The notes below the pieces were generated by a model. That model was given only the letters and a program-made list of their open reading frames with translations. It searched no databases and had not been told where the DNA came from. From NCBI GenBank assembly GCA_963930775.1, contig OZ005694.1, positions 3,162,001 through 3,226,000 of the forward strand: DNA of 64,000 nt, in the 5' to 3' direction. Below are positions 1 to 12,995 of this stretch, one piece after another (the stretch's first letter is position 1; each line of letters starts with the position of its first letter). The DNA comes from Cliona cf. orientalis (Eukaryota > Porifera > Demospongiae > Clionaida > Clionaidae). The translations under genes were made by a program, and so were the position numbers.

Positions 1-57
1 GAAAAATTCACGATCTACAGTAGTATGGAAGCTGTGCACGCTACATTACCTTGAAAT

Positions 58-3000
58 GTGGTGTACGTGTACGTAATCTCTTACCCAGGAGTGAGTACTT
101 CCACAACACTGTGGTATGTGCAATCATGTTATTATTATGCAACAAAAGATGTGATTGTTGCACATGCGCCACGTTATAATCAGTGCGTTTTTCTAGCCCC
201 AGATGAGGAACCAGTGTATGTGTATGACTACCGTGGCCTGAGAGTGCGTGCTGATTCCATAGGCAAGGTCCAGGAGTCATCCACAGCAACACTGACCACA
301 CCCCAGAGCCAGGCCACTAAACCAAGACCAAAGTCAGCATCCGCAGCCATGGCCAACTCCACTGCCAGTAAGTGAATCAAAGTAGCTGATACGTATGTTA
401 CAGAAGGTAAATGTTTTTGATACATGAGTAGATACGATGTACATGTACATCTTGCAGTTTAATTTTTACGTGTAGTTCTAGTGCTTCATTAGTTTAATAC
501 TATTCAGTAGTACAGTAACCTACAGTATTCTGTACATGTACATGTACATGTAGGTACATACAGCTAGGGAACTATTTTGTGCCCATGTGCTAACTTTTTT
601 AATTAAGTTAAATACCTATCATTGTATCTTTCTTGATGGTATAATAAATACATGTGTATATAGTCTGTTTGTATTTATGTACATGTGTTGCTTATACGTG
701 TAATAATATAGGATCGGAAGTGACCAAGGATGACATTTTGTCGCAGAGCAGGCAGCCAACCTCTTACAAGACACAGCAGTACAACACTGGAGACTCACGA
801 CAGTGTACGTTAAGGTGCTTATAGTCGATCCAACAGGCCGGGCCAGGCTCTCTCATCCCCATTCATGGAAATACAAGGATAAGAGCTAGAGTGTAGCCAG
901 GAAGGCTAGCTAGGTTGAATGCCATGCTCATGACTTTTTATATAATGTACATGTTTGTGGGTATTAAACTTGTGGATTGGCCATTTATGCATGATAAGTT
1001 GATGTGGAGAGCAAATTGGTGTTGTAAGAATGGCAGCCAAAACATTTACCCTATGCACGCCTCTATGAAACATGTATCATGTTTAACCTCTCTCCTCACC
1101 AAGAGTATATACATGTATTATTATACTCTTGCTCTCACCCACCCTCTCTCCCACTCTCTCTCTCTCTCTTCCTCTTTCTCCCTTTTTAGACTGGAAAGAA
1201 AAAGATAAAAACCATCAAGAATGGGATGAAAAGCTGAGGCAGTCTCAGGAACAACCACTTCAAGAACATCCACCTCAAGAACAGCCACCTCAGGAACAGC
1301 CGCCTCAGGAGCCACCTCAGGAACAGCCGCCTCAGGAACAGCCGCCTCAGGAACAGCCACCTCAGGAACAGCCGCCTACGGAACAGCCCCCTCAGGAACA
1401 GCCACCTCAGGAACAGCCGCCTCAGGAACAGCCACCTCAGGAACAGCCACCTCAAGAACAGCCACCTCAGGAATATCCACCTCAGGAACAGCCACCTCAG
1501 AAACATGTATGCATGCAAATATACTATGTGATTATGCTACATTACCAAAATTCACATGCAGCATGAGCACAGCTACAGTGGCAGTGAGGACTACTCCACT
1601 AACCTGACACACATGCACCCACTGCTGAGACAAGCCGCCGAAGAAGGGTATAATTGTTGATAAGCAAATTGATATCCTCCCATAGAAAAACATGCCATGT
1701 AATATGTTTCAAAGATTGCATACAGAATTACATGTAATATGAAATCTTCTTAAATACTATTCTTATAATATACTCGCATCACACTGAGCATTGAAATTTT
1801 AGATCAACAAATCCAATTTCACCATGTTGGAGGAAATATGTGTCTCCTCCATGCAATGTTGAATATAATTATTATCATCACCATATATTAGTAATTAAGC
1901 TTATAGTATTTGCTTATACACATGCATGATTGTACATGCAGTGGTGGTAGCTCCAATGCACAACAACCAGCTCCCAGTGACGACCAGCCTGAACTGTTTG
2001 AGAGAATTGAAGCCACTAAGCTCCAAGAAGCTGTCAGCAATGCATCAGCCATGGGACAGCTACAGGTACATCCATGTACATGTAAGATATAGTCTTATTG
2101 TATGCAATGTACAGTGTATGTTTAGAAAGTGGGGGTTAAGTTCAAAACCATGCCCATTTTTCAAGACCACACCCATTTATGGCATCGATATGGAAAGTGT
2201 TCATCAGCCCGGTATGTGAAGGAATGATTACATGTATATCTCTTTGAAACAAGCGTGTAATCTAGTTTAGCTTGCTCAGTCTATACCCTAAAGTGCTACC
2301 CATTTGATTTGGTGTGTTATTAAATTGGAGTATGCATCTGACTACCCCACTCTGACTACTATATAAATCTAAGGAATGTTTATTAATTTTCCTGTGCAGA
2401 ATTTGGGAGTCCCCTCCCACCTCATTCCAGCTGTAATTGATGCCCAGAAGGAGGCAACAGCTGCTGAAGCTGAGGCGGCTGCTGCTAAGAAGAATAAGGT
2501 AGGAACCATAAACCTACATGTACCTAGAACTGTCCATATGCATGCAAGTTCCTAATGTGGCTCTGACTTTGTGTGTTTCATGCTGCATGCATCCAAATAG
2601 ATCGTTCTTCTTCAGTCTGGGGTTATTTTTGTTGGTTAATTCTGGATTAATTCACTTTTCAGCCTCCTCCTGGTCCAATGGCAAAGGCTTTGTTTGATTT
2701 CACTGCTCAGAGTTCCAAGTAAGCTCAAAAGCTTAACTTACAAGTAAAGTCTGGTGTTTCAATGGTGATGTTATGCAGGGAGTTATCGTTCCAGAAAGGA
2801 GATTTATTTCAGCTGGTTCACACTGTCGATGATAACTGGTTGGAGGCGAATATTGATGGGAACGAAGGAATCATTCCTCGAAATTATGTCAAGGTTTGAC
2901 CTTCCTCTCTCTGTATACACGAGTAGGGATGCTCTCTCATCTAGTTTCTCCCTCCTCTCTCCCTGTCTCTCTCACTACTGGTGTACAGGTGTTGACAATG

Positions 3001-4182
3001 CAGGAGTATGAGGAGATGCTGCAGCCTGAGCCACCCAAACCCACACAGCTGGCAAAGGCCCTTTTTGACTTCCAAGGACAAAGCGACCGAGAGATCTCGT
3101 TTGAAAAGGTACAACATAATTTCCTTTGTAGGTACAGCATTGCTTTAACAGTGGTGTAGCCAGAATATATGGCAGAGGATGGCTCTCGCCAAACCAATCT
3201 TCACAAGGTCTTATTGGATAACTTTATTTTGAGGTTGTGTGAACAATGCTAAGTCTTGGCTGTATACAAAGTTAAATATCTTCTCAGTTATGCCTATGCA
3301 TTTGCCATATCAATGTTCATGGGCTGGCTACGCCTCTGGCTTTAATATTATGATATTGTGTATGATGCGACTATAATAGTAATATTACCGTATAGCAGGA
3401 AATTTTGGCAAGGTTGTTTTAGTTTGAATCAGTATAGATAAAAAAAACTCGCCAATTTAATATACCATGTGCCTATGGAGATAAGCATTCAGATCACGAA
3501 ATTTAAACTTTGCCAATACCACATTTTGCTGAATTTAATGCTCACCAAAATCACCCGCCATACAGTATAATTTCATAGCAATGTCCCACATTAACTCATG
3601 ACACCATGATCGTGATCAGTTGCATGGTATTATTGATAAGTCAATGCCTATATTGATTTTATTTAGGGTGATGAGCTGCACATTGAGAAGAAAGTTGATG
3701 CTAACTGGTATGAAGGTTTCTCTGGTGATGCAAGGGGGATATTTCCAGTGGCATATGTACAAATCATTGAAGGTACATTGTATATTGTGACTCACTTTGA
3801 TCTGGTTATTAATTTTGTAGCCGAACATTAATTTTTGGTAGTTGAAAACATAATAATAGTTTTGCCCTCACACAATATTGTTATGCACAGCAAGTGACTA
3901 GCTGAGCTCTTCCATTAGGCCGTATAAATAACTTAGTATTGTATTATACTTGATTTTATTGGCCACCTCCTGTACTGTATCTATTGCTATTCCATGATTG
4001 TGTGCTGTAGCGATCCTTTACCAAATATATATAGATTATAGTAGTGTCCAGATAAGCCAATATTAACGCTGCCCCGATTTTATGAGAAAAAGTGGATGAG
4101 AATCAATGTTATTGTATAATATTATGGCCTAATAGAACTGGAATAATAATATTATTACCTATTCTTTGCAGGTTCATGCTGA
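58..4182 (+). CDS. SH3-domain adaptor, vinexin/CAP (SORBS)-like, 5'-partial
   Basis: Likely scaffold joining cytoskeletal or signalling partners through SH3 domains. Exons read: up to 367, 712-804, 1190-1506, 1562-1647, 1942-2065, 2400-2498, 2663-2718, 2779-2893, 2989-3108, 3667-3772 and a tiny last exon 4172-4182 that adds Gly-Ser-Cys and a stop. All joins keep phase. From base 58 the frame gives about 478 residues; the true start probably lies left of the window. SH3-1 (about 347-401) begins AKALFDFTAQSSKELSF and ends GIIPRNYVKVL. SH3-2 (about 418-473) has ALFDFQGQSDREISF, NWYEG and GIFPVAYVQII. Both keep the ALxDF, Trp and Pro/Tyr ligand-binding residues. Upstream lie a PPQEQ repeat and an Ala-rich helix (EATAAEAEAAAAKK). 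SORBS proteins normally carry three SH3 domains; I found no third before 4182. The SORBS label is by resemblance of the paired SH3 domains only. The last exon is inferred from its splice site. Confidence 0.72.
1245..1505 (+). repeat. In-frame 15-bp minisatellite encoding PPQEQ repeats
   Basis: About seventeen copies of a 15-bp unit, with one 12-bp variant, read PPQEQ in the third exon of the SH3 gene (cctcaggaacagccg and close variants). Every unit is in frame. Changes fall mostly at third positions, with rare coding variants (PPTEQ, PPQEY). The opposite strand is also open here but only as a Leu/Arg/Phe shadow. Such Pro/Gln tracts are typical flexible linkers and could themselves be SH3 ligands; that last point is inference. 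Confidence 0.9.
3386..3569. mobile_element. Diverged MITE, family A (accgtatagcnggaaattttgg termini)
   Basis: Starts taccgtatagcaggaaattt and ends cgccatacagta, an imperfect terminal inverted repeat. Internal blocks (caccaaaatcacccgcc, gccaatttaa) match the better-preserved family members at 18284-18497 and 52037-52245. It lies in the intron between the two halves of SH3-2. No coding capacity. Confidence 0.6.
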
Positions 4183-4772
4183 CTGTTCACACACTTTTGA
4201 CTGAATTTTTTTTTATTTTGCTCTATTGTTTACCAACATGACATTGTGGAGTTGCATTACCACTACAATGTCATTATTGTAGCCTTGACAGATGCATAGT
4301 CATGTAATATTATAATTATATTATTATGTTAACAACAGTATAATTTTCATTTCTGAAATCACCTTATTATGAATGTACGCTAGTCTGATTGTATTGTCAC
4401 TTTATTTGTCAACAGTAAATTCTATTGACCAACAAGATTTAATTGTGGTAATATGTTATAGTGGGAGCATTCCTACGAAAAAGCATGTTTGGGAATGGTC
4501 GTCAAGTCTGTAACCATAGTACGCAACAATAATTTTAACTAACAGGGAAGTCTTATGTGGCCTGTAAATTAAAGTTTCGAGTTCATCCTATTGTTGCTAA
4601 GCATTAAGTATTATTATTGTTACCATTCAATTTGCACATCATAATAATATTATTATTATTACTATTATGGTTATTAATTTTGAGTATTAATTATTTTTCA
4701 TGATTGACGTCTTGAAGGTGATTCCTTACGAAGCGCTGACTGCAGGAATATAGAACAGAAAACAATGAAGTA
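4183..4772. other. Tail-to-tail spacer between the SH3 gene and the DAPP1-like gene
   Basis: AT-rich 590-bp interval with short runs of att/taa repeats. It must contain the 3' UTRs of both convergent genes if the inferred last exons are right. No further coding exon or clear repeat was recognised. Confidence 0.5.
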
Positions 4773-7700
4773 TTAAATTATAGGTACTTGCATGTAATGA
4801 CCTACCAGTTTCCATTGCAGTACCTGTACCCACTCATTTGCCTGAGTATCACTAACATCATACATGAAGAAAGTGCGATATCCAGTCACCAGTCTGCAAG
4901 GTTAGTAGACCACAACTTAATCACGAAGTAATAAGCATAAACTAGTGTCATGCAGTTTGGGGCAAGCCTGAGCTTGAGACAGCTACATTGTATGAGCAGA
5001 AGCAGACAATAGGTAGGACATCACAACTGAAACTGCTGCGCTGGCAGACGGTGGCGACGATGTTTTTGAACCAGTCATCATACTTCCAAGATAGACCAAG
5101 CAAAATTTAATAATCATTAGTCCTCTGGCAGGATCACCTGCATCAAATCTATTAATCAGGTAGCTAAGCACAGCCTTTGAATCCCAATTTGCTAAGATTC
5201 TTCGAGATGAACAGTCCCCATAATAATGGTATCCTATCCAGGTGCACAACAGTTGAGTCCAACTTAACGTCAGTAGCATAATAATATTTGTGTCTGCATG
5301 CATGATAGGGTAACTCCAATAATAATATTATTTAGCTACACAGCTGCGATTAGGAACCGTACAATAATAATAATAGTATCAGTAATTTTGTCTTATTAAA
5401 TCTCAAGATTCAGTGTTTAATCACAGATGCCCATGAATGATGCTTTCATGTATTCAGAATGACACAAACATGTTACTGACGTTAAGTTGGACTCGACTAT
5501 CGTGTACCTGGACAGGATAGCTACCATTATTATGGGGACTATTAAAATTTTATCTCAGAAAAGTCTAATTGCACCATAGATAATTAAGACGCAGTCTTAA
5601 TTATCTATGATTGCACCATATAAGGCCATTTGGTCATAAAGTCTTACTCTATAATCTGAGCACCAGAGGTTGATAGTATTGGAAGTGCTGAATGGGGTGG
5701 GGCAGCAAATGGTTAATTGGTGGATGTGGTCATACTTCCGACATGAAGCGGGGTGTAAAGAGTAAACCCTGTATATTGGGGCGTACGGCTTGAGCCAGTT
5801 GACCTGGGCCTCCATATGCCATGTGCTAGACTGAATAGGGCCCCCCCGAGTGCAAGCTTGCCAAAGAAAGCAAACTGAGAGAATCACCATATCTCATCGA
5901 TAGTCCATGATCTCTTCTACGCTAAGTTCGAATTTCTGGGCTCCAACAAGCTTTTATGCGTGCTAAACATTTTGAAACAGTCTTAACTGCATTTTCGTCA
6001 TAATTTTCATCATAATTACATGTACATGTACCTCATCGGTTGGCCAAATTCTTTTTTTGTTGATTGGGACTCGGGATGTAATGAGGAGATCAAACTAGTT
6101 AATTCTTGCAGTAGTGGACATGTTCATTTTACCTGAAGCAGTGGCTCTTTCCAGTGGAGTCATCCCTGGATACTGCAGTAGCATCCTCCAAGTTGATGGT
6201 CTTGATGGGCTCTTTGTCATCCTTACTGTTGAAGTATTTCAGCTCATTTCGATAGAGAACAAACCACCGACGCTTCCAGTTCTGAAATGTGATAGGTATA
6301 ATAGCATGTTGAATGGACGTTGTTTATTTAGGCATGGCTAAGTGTAGTTGTAGACGTTAACACACTATTTGTAGCACTCATGGCCATTATCAACTGCTTA
6401 GAAGGACCTGGAACATAAACTCAATGTATGTAAGGGTCATCAAGTTAGAAGCTGAACGATAATAATATTATAGTATGCACTAGCACTATACAACCATTGT
6501 ATTGTGCATGCATGTGTGGTATGTGCTCTACAGATAGCATTCTTCTTCTGTCCCATGATAATGATAATATAGAAAGATGGCAACCTTTACTGCGTTAGCA
6601 AAAATTTCAATCTACAAATATAGGACTTGTAGAAACTTTGTCCAGCAAAAATATTCGGCTATATAATGAATCACTGGAGCCTTATACAGTTGATCTCTAT
6701 ACCAGTGCACCTGGTCCCATTAACCTGTGACACCAGGTCCAATGATGATATTAAAGAATGCTGCCCAGTGCATCTGTATTGTGTGTGATAATGCTATTAC
6801 TATCAGACACCTCCATAGCCTTTGGGCTTCCACCTGGTGGATACCCACCCGCCTGATAAGGTATTAACAATGTATTATGATAGTATATGAAGTTCATCTT
6901 TCACAATAATTGACCCACCCCAAGAACCAACACCCCAATGAATGCCTGACATGTGTGAACCAACATAGATACAGCATTCACATCATGACATGGGTTTTCC
7001 CTTAAATCCCACATGCCTCGATCCCCTCTCCCTAATACAAATGCACTCTTGTACATGCAGGTCTTAACACTCATGCATTTCTTTCTTGACTGGGAATTAC
7101 TCACTGCTAAGTCAATTTTGTGTTACATTAACCGGAAAAATTTAATAGTGTCACTCATGCGTGTAAAAGAAGCTACTATAAAAATTTAATAGTACTGTCA
7201 GATATAGCTCACACACTCCTACATATGCTGAGCACTCGCACAGCACCCTCAACAAACATAAATGCTGATGCAATGTGGGCTACCCTTATATATGCCGACT
7301 TGAAAGCCAGGCCTTAGTCTAGCACGCACATAATACATAAGATAATAAAACAGACTAACAGTGAAGATATAGGACAAGGAATCATTAAATTTACTTAAAT
7401 ACATGAAGTACACATTGTATCAAACATAGTAGAGATCAGATGGCATGTCTCACCTTTCTGTGGTAGCCCAGTTTTGTCAGGAAGCCTTCCTTGGAGTTGA
7501 TCTGAAAGAAATTAATCAAGCTATACTTTAGGGGGTAGAAAATTCTTAATGGTATTATTAAACTTTGTTTCAATGATAAAATGGCAACTGGCAAACTTTA
7601 CAATCTCGGTAAATATTATTAAACTCGTGTACACAACAACTAAAGAATCTCTCCCTTGAAGTGCTCTCGCTGTGTGATACAATGACTATACAGTGAGTAG

Positions 7701-10700
7701 TGCATGACTAACTCACCGACAAGTCCGGCTTGTACTGAGCCGTCGGGGTGGAGACTGAGCCAGTCCTTGATGGAGGGTTCCCTGTCCCTCCCTGCTCCCC
7801 GGAAGGAGGAGCACCGCTGATTCTCTTTGCTGCTGTCGATGGAGATGATTTGGGTGCAAGCCGTTCCTTCAGCTGTTCAACTTCTTCATCAGTTAACCCT
7901 GTTGTCACTACATTTGCATCCTCATAGACAGCAGGCTCAGAAACAGCTCTTGGGTAAGGGTAGCACAGTTGAACAAGAACACCTGAGGGTGAGATGGACT
8001 TGCAGGGTAATTTACGATGTCTAACCAATGTCATAACCAAGTCTATCACATACTAAATGAACATACATGTACATGTACTCTGGTAAGAAAATGTTGAACA
8101 TGACTGTAAGTTAATTATTGATCCCCATACTCAACACTAAATATGGTCACTGAGAACAAGACACTGGTACTCCACCTACCAGTTAATTAATATACAATTG
8201 GCTAGCACACATACTTGCGTGCTCACATGCACGTACATGCATGCATGCATGAACACTGTGTACCTGAGTCTCCTGATATGATGGGCTTGTTGTAGAAGTG
8301 GGACTGGAGGGCTTTCAGAGAGGGGAACTTGCCAAGACCAAACGTGAACTGCTTTCCATCCCAGACTATTCGATAGTGACGGGTAGAACTCTTACACCTA
8401 GTGCATGCAGCAGTGTCGAAGGAACCATCAGTAGCTAGTTGTACTGCATACTGCAATTTGGAGCTATTAATTTCCCTCAAACAATGCTCTGAATGCATGA
8501 ACTCCAAAGGAGGAGGAGACCACATAAGACTACCTACCCACTTATGATCCCCGTAGCTAGAACACAAAAACCACCCCCTACAGTCTAGGTCATACTTTTT
8601 ATCTAGACAAAACTTGAGTGGGCATAGAGATGACTAGGAGTGGGAGAGAGATTAGGGCTTGTTCTTACATGTATGTCCATACCATAAATCGGTAACTGTA
8701 CTATAAACACCATGACTAAAAATTAATGTCCTGACAAGCTAAGGTACTTGACAGTTTTGTAAGCAAGAGTTGTCCAGATTAAGAGGTTCTCACGAATCAC
8801 TCCAAAATATTAAAAAGTGTTGATATACCTGACTGATAGTGCAAGAGTTGACCCAGACTGCCTCAGTAGGTAAGTTCCATCTTGGATCTCTCGAGATAAG
8901 AGAAGGCACTCTGAGATATGCCTCGTGATGCCAGGGTGGTACCACCTGTACACAGCACACAAGCAATAGTAATGTCACACAAACATTCACTACAACAGTT
9001 TGCATACATAACACTTGAAAATATTTAAGTTTTAGGTTATATTACATGATGGTCCATGATAAATGGACAAGCACACACACGCGCACAAACACACATAGTG
9101 CCTGGATGGGGTTCTATTTACAGAAAGATGTTTAATATTTTGATCTCGAGTTACTATTGGCAGTTGGATAAGGTCTGAGGACTGAATCTGATACCCCCGA
9201 GTGAAGGGAAGTGATACCATGTTCTATTCAGCAAGAATAATCTAATAAATTGTATAATAATGATCATTTTATTATGGCCTACTGGAATCTGACAATAATA
9301 TTATCATTTTTGACGTTGCTAATTAAGTCCTACTTCCTGCATGCAGTTTCAATGATCCTATTGTACAAGTGACTAATGGTAGCCCTGAAACGTTGTGTAC
9401 ACAATCAGTTCATAGTGCACATACACTAAAGCTCACACTATAGGTGACAGAGGATAATGTACACGTGCTTTAGCTCTACAGTGAACACTATAAGAGACAT
9501 AGGATAATGTACATGTGCTTTAGTTCTTCAGTATGTAGAGCACACATCCTTCTACTAAAAGCAACTGCTTTGTTTTGTTAGTGAGATGTGAATAGCAATT
9601 AATCACCATGCACAGTCAAAGCAAAGCCAGCATCAAGCTGTTGAGAATACTCATTAATACAGGTTTTCTCATGGGATGTCATTATGACACAGGAGTAGAC
9701 AAGCACACGGCTATAGTTATCACCTCACAGGTGAAATAAACACAATGGGATGGATGTACAGTGCACTGATGTGCAAAATACTCTGTGCCATACGTAAAGT
9801 ACAGCCAGTATTTTCACAATCCCATTCAAGAGATATCACGATTATGGAGCACTTTATCCACCAATAGTACTAGAGTGGTACTTAGTCACAACGATCATAG
9901 AAAACTTACCACAATTAACTTTTACACGGATAAACAGATGGATGGACAAAAGTACTAGAAAATTGATCAGCAGTAACCTTCAATAGCGTTACTTTATATC
10001 TCTAATGAATGGAACACCCAATCTGCCTCACCATAATACAGATATAATATAGGCTTGAACCTTATATGCAAGCAAACATAATAACATTATAGTCCAGGAT
10101 CATGGGTTGAGTATTCCAGAGCTACGAAACTATAATGCTTATAGATCACCTTCAACCCCGAGCTATCCTTCAAGGCTATGCTAAGTGGCTCTGCAGCCTG
10201 CTGACAGCTGGATTTAGGTTTGTCTATAAAGCAGACAGTGGATAACCCAGCATGTAATAATCTCTACCATCCACTATTATAGTGCATTAACTGGCTACTA
10301 GTACCACGCAGCTACCATGTATGCCACAACACAGATGTGTATACACGTGCAGCAGGCAGGTGCAATCTTTCTGGCAAGAACAGGTGCTATCAGTGTCACA
10401 CGCTCACAACTACGTACATGTACCATGCTTTGCAAGATATTGAGAAGTTTTCAAGTATCAGTACAAAAAAGGATATATATATATACAGAAACAATCAATG
10501 AAGCAGCTAAGTGCTGTGATCACTTCTCTGCCATAAATGGGTACGTGGAATTCAACACATACCACTAGTTGGCAGAACACAATTCATATTAACTGCTACT
10601 ACTATCTCTGTCCACCCACTCACACTCACACACACAAACACTTTGGTACTTACGGTACATCCATGACATTTGGCATTGGAGCTCTTCCCTTCTGTTTGGC

Positions 10701-12205
10701 TAAGAGAAGTCTTCTCTCAAACTCTCCCAATGTCTTTGGGTCCGGTACTGAATTACGGCTGTGCAGGGCGAGAGCACAGGAAAAGAGAGGAGCTAGTAAC
10801 AGTTTAAATGTCCAATGAACTATTAGCATTGTTTCTATTGGACTGCACTACTGAGATCCTATCAAGGCCATAATATTATTTAAATGTATATAATTGTAAT
10901 GTTTCTGAACTTTTCAACGTTGCATGCCAAAAAAATTAGGAGATTTTAGGAGGGGGGGGGGGTGATGGAGGTGTGCATTACTATAAATTATGTAGCATTA
11001 GTATGAGGACATAGCGTTACGGATTCCACCATAAATCAAGTTGATTATTACATCAGTCAAATACAGCTATGGACACAATAATATTACTCCTGTATCTAAA
11101 TATCCAGTGTCAATCAACAATGTACACACCAGTTATGGTGTGATAAAAAAATAGTCACTTTTGTTAGTGTAAATCAACTAATCTGTGCATAATATTATTG
11201 GTAGCGTAGAGGTGACTTACCATGCATGTCCCTGGCTGTTTTGTCCACTGCTGCTCTTCAGAGGCTCAAGATTGAATAAAGAGGATGTAGTTGACACCGT
11301 TGATTTCACTGATGCTATTGACACAATTAATAGAAAACTATTACACCTTTGATTGCACATACATGTATACGCCGTAAATTAATAACACCTTCATTCTCCC
11401 ACCCAAATCCCACATGTATAAATCAGTGATAACTAGTACACACGATTCACAGCATGCGAACAATTCATGGCCACAACACCTTACCTCTCCGATCCTTGGC
11501 TTGACCGATAACTGCATCTGCTGTAGCCTCGTCCATGAAGTCCTCGCCATCCTCACTGTCTTGACGCTTCCTCTTACACTCCACCTCCTCCTGCTCCTCT
11601 AAGATGGTGTCCAGGTGATCCTGATTGATGTAGTCATGGTCACCACTGATTACCACCCCTGAGCTGCACTGTTGACAAACTTCACCCGGTGATCCCAAAC
11701 AGCTGCCACATGCACATGTCTTTGCAGTGTGGCCAGTGCCATTCCTGGCTTCAGGTGGGGCCGGAGGTAGTGGTTTTGATTCTCGACTGTTAGTATGATT
11801 AGATGCTGCACGTTTCCCCCCTCTTGGTGGTACAGCAGGAGCAACCGGACTCTCACGCTCGTTCGAAGGCAACACTTGCTGTTCGTGAGCTTGCACCCGT
11901 ACATGTAGGTCGTAAACCCTTTCTCTGACAAGCTTCTCTAGCTCTGGATCATATTCTTCCCTCTTCTTCGACCTGGTGCTTCCTCCCGAGTTTCTCTGCG
12001 AGTGTGCTCTGCGGTGGTGCCCTCCTGTGGCACTCTGTACGTGTTGATTGTCTCCACTGGCACTTGGAAGGTCAGAGAGCAGAGCATCAATCCTGAAGTC
12101 TCTGTGACTGTGCGTCGCCATGGCCAGGTCACCATCTACGTTAGTACTTCTGCAGCCTACAGTTGCACGTTCGCTACGTACTTGCTCACTTGAGAACACC
12201 TCCAT
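4773..12205 (-). CDS. DAPP1-like: SH2-PH adaptor, DAPP1/Bam32-like, with long N-terminus
   Basis: Adaptor expected to bind phosphotyrosine through SH2 and PI3K products at the membrane through PH. Exons (minus, in order): 12205-11485, 11314-11221, 10758-10654, 8945-8829, 8397-8264, 7982-7717, 7501-7454, 6281-6133, 4893-4773. All phases agree, giving about 584 residues against about 280 in human DAPP1. The SH2 domain opens WYHPGITRHISECLLLS and has the phosphate-binding Arg in YLLRQSG. The linker CYPYPRAVSEPAVYEDA matches the region around the phosphorylated Tyr of DAPP1. The PH domain runs from KEGFLTKLGYHRKNWKRRWF to NEWVQVLQWKL and keeps the basic phosphoinositide-binding pattern. The first 240 residues (exon 1) are family-atypical: low complexity, with a Cys cluster (CACGSCLG, CQQC) and acidic tail. 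The gene is head-to-head with WAPL. The start could instead be the Met at about residue 29 (MATHSHRD). Confidence 0.85.
5211..5545. repeat. Foldback element with about 80-bp imperfect inverted arms
   Basis: The left arm (about 5211-5297, with cagtccccataataatggta and gagtccaacttaacgtcagt) is the reverse complement, with scattered changes, of the right arm (about 5460-5541). About 160 bp separates them. No coding capacity. The outer limits are approximate. Confidence 0.7.
5575..5609. repeat. Perfect 16-bp-arm hairpin
   Basis: catagataattaagac, a 3-base loop (gca), then the exact reverse complement gtcttaattatctatg. It sits between the foldback element and a dispersed sequence in the last DAPP1-like intron. 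Confidence 0.85.
8946..10653. other. Intron upstream of the SH2 exons
   Basis: The 1.7-kb intron between the linker exon and the first SH2 exon. It contains a 50-bp tandem duplication (9435-9533) and otherwise unremarkable AT-rich sequence. No exon was recognised. Confidence 0.5.
9435..9533. repeat. Two-copy 50-bp tandem duplication
   Basis: Both units share acactata, gacataggataatgtac (with changes) and gtgctttagttcttcagt-like blocks. Copy 1 is 9435-9484 and copy 2 is 9485-9533. Several substitutions separate them. Confidence 0.75.
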
Positions 12206-12995
12206 GCCTATTTTCGGACAAGGATGAAGACGGTGCGTACCTAATAATTATATCAGGCCCCGCCCACGTCCAGAATGAGGATTGGGGGTTCTGGGATCCA
12301 GGAATGAGTGAGCATAAAAAGGTTAACCCTTTGTCCCTTGAATACTACATCCAACTCGCGGGCTACATGTACGTTCAGTAAAAGTGGACAGATTTGCTGT
12401 TTGGCTAAGTGAGGCTCGAGGCTCTCTGTGTGATCATTCCACTGCCCTCAAGGTATATCAGAGACGTATTTGGAAACTTTGGAAATAAAAGTGACCCATA
12501 TTCATGGTATGGCAGCTGTTTCTTTCTTAAATGTGACACACGTGTTTGTTTGAATTTGAACTATGATTCCGTAGGCTTTTATGATGTGCGTGGGCAGACC
12601 TAGTCTAGTACACATTATTCCACCTGTTATGGTTTCAGGATTTCTTCTGAAGCTTTCAAAACGTTTGACATAAGTTGTTAAGCTTCCAAGCTTTTGTTCA
12701 GAATGTAATCTGTGATTCGGATGTGCTTATAATGTTTTTTTACTGCATCATAGTAGTACTTTCCATACTTGCAGTTAGTAGGGATATCTTATTATATCAA
12801 TGAAGACAGATTTTGGCACTGCACCGTGTTTTTTTATCTCCTTATGTACACAATCATGCCGTACAGCCAGTTGACGACCTTTACCATATTCCAAATACTC
12901 CATCTGTACAGGTCTTGATAATAGAAACACATTTAACAAGGATTTACTGAAGTGGAAATGTATTTTTATTGAAGACAAGTTTGATTATAGCAGAA
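12206..12995. promoter_or_regulatory. Head-to-head intergenic region, DAPP1-like / WAPL
   Basis: 790 bp separate the divergent start codons of the DAPP1-like gene (12205, minus) and WAPL (12996, plus). Both promoters and 5' UTRs must lie here unless unseen upstream noncoding exons exist. No core motif was assigned. Confidence 0.5.

Larger units (their letters stand above)
4894..6132. other. Last DAPP1-like intron with foldback element and hairpin
   Basis: This 1.2-kb intron of the minus-strand gene holds the inverted repeat at about 5211-5545 and the perfect hairpin at 5575-5609. Apparent ORFs on the minus strand (5303-4983, 5890-5597) have no splice or family support. Confidence 0.6.

Noticed and set aside
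1186..1518. Minus-strand ORF rich in Leu-Phe-Leu-Arg-Trp repeats
   Set aside because: Exact shadow of the in-frame PPQEQ minisatellite; no splice or family support.
4983..5303. Minus-strand ORF considered as the end of the PH domain (a frame contains YDDWFKN)
   Set aside because: The exon at 4893-4773 fits the PH end much better (RTFFMYDVSDTQANEWVQVL) and in correct phase.
5597..5890. Minus-strand ORF of 97 codons in the last DAPP1-like intron
   Set aside because: Not supported by splice sites; the PH domain is completed by the exon at 4893-4773, leaving no role for it. Looks like dispersed repeat sequence.
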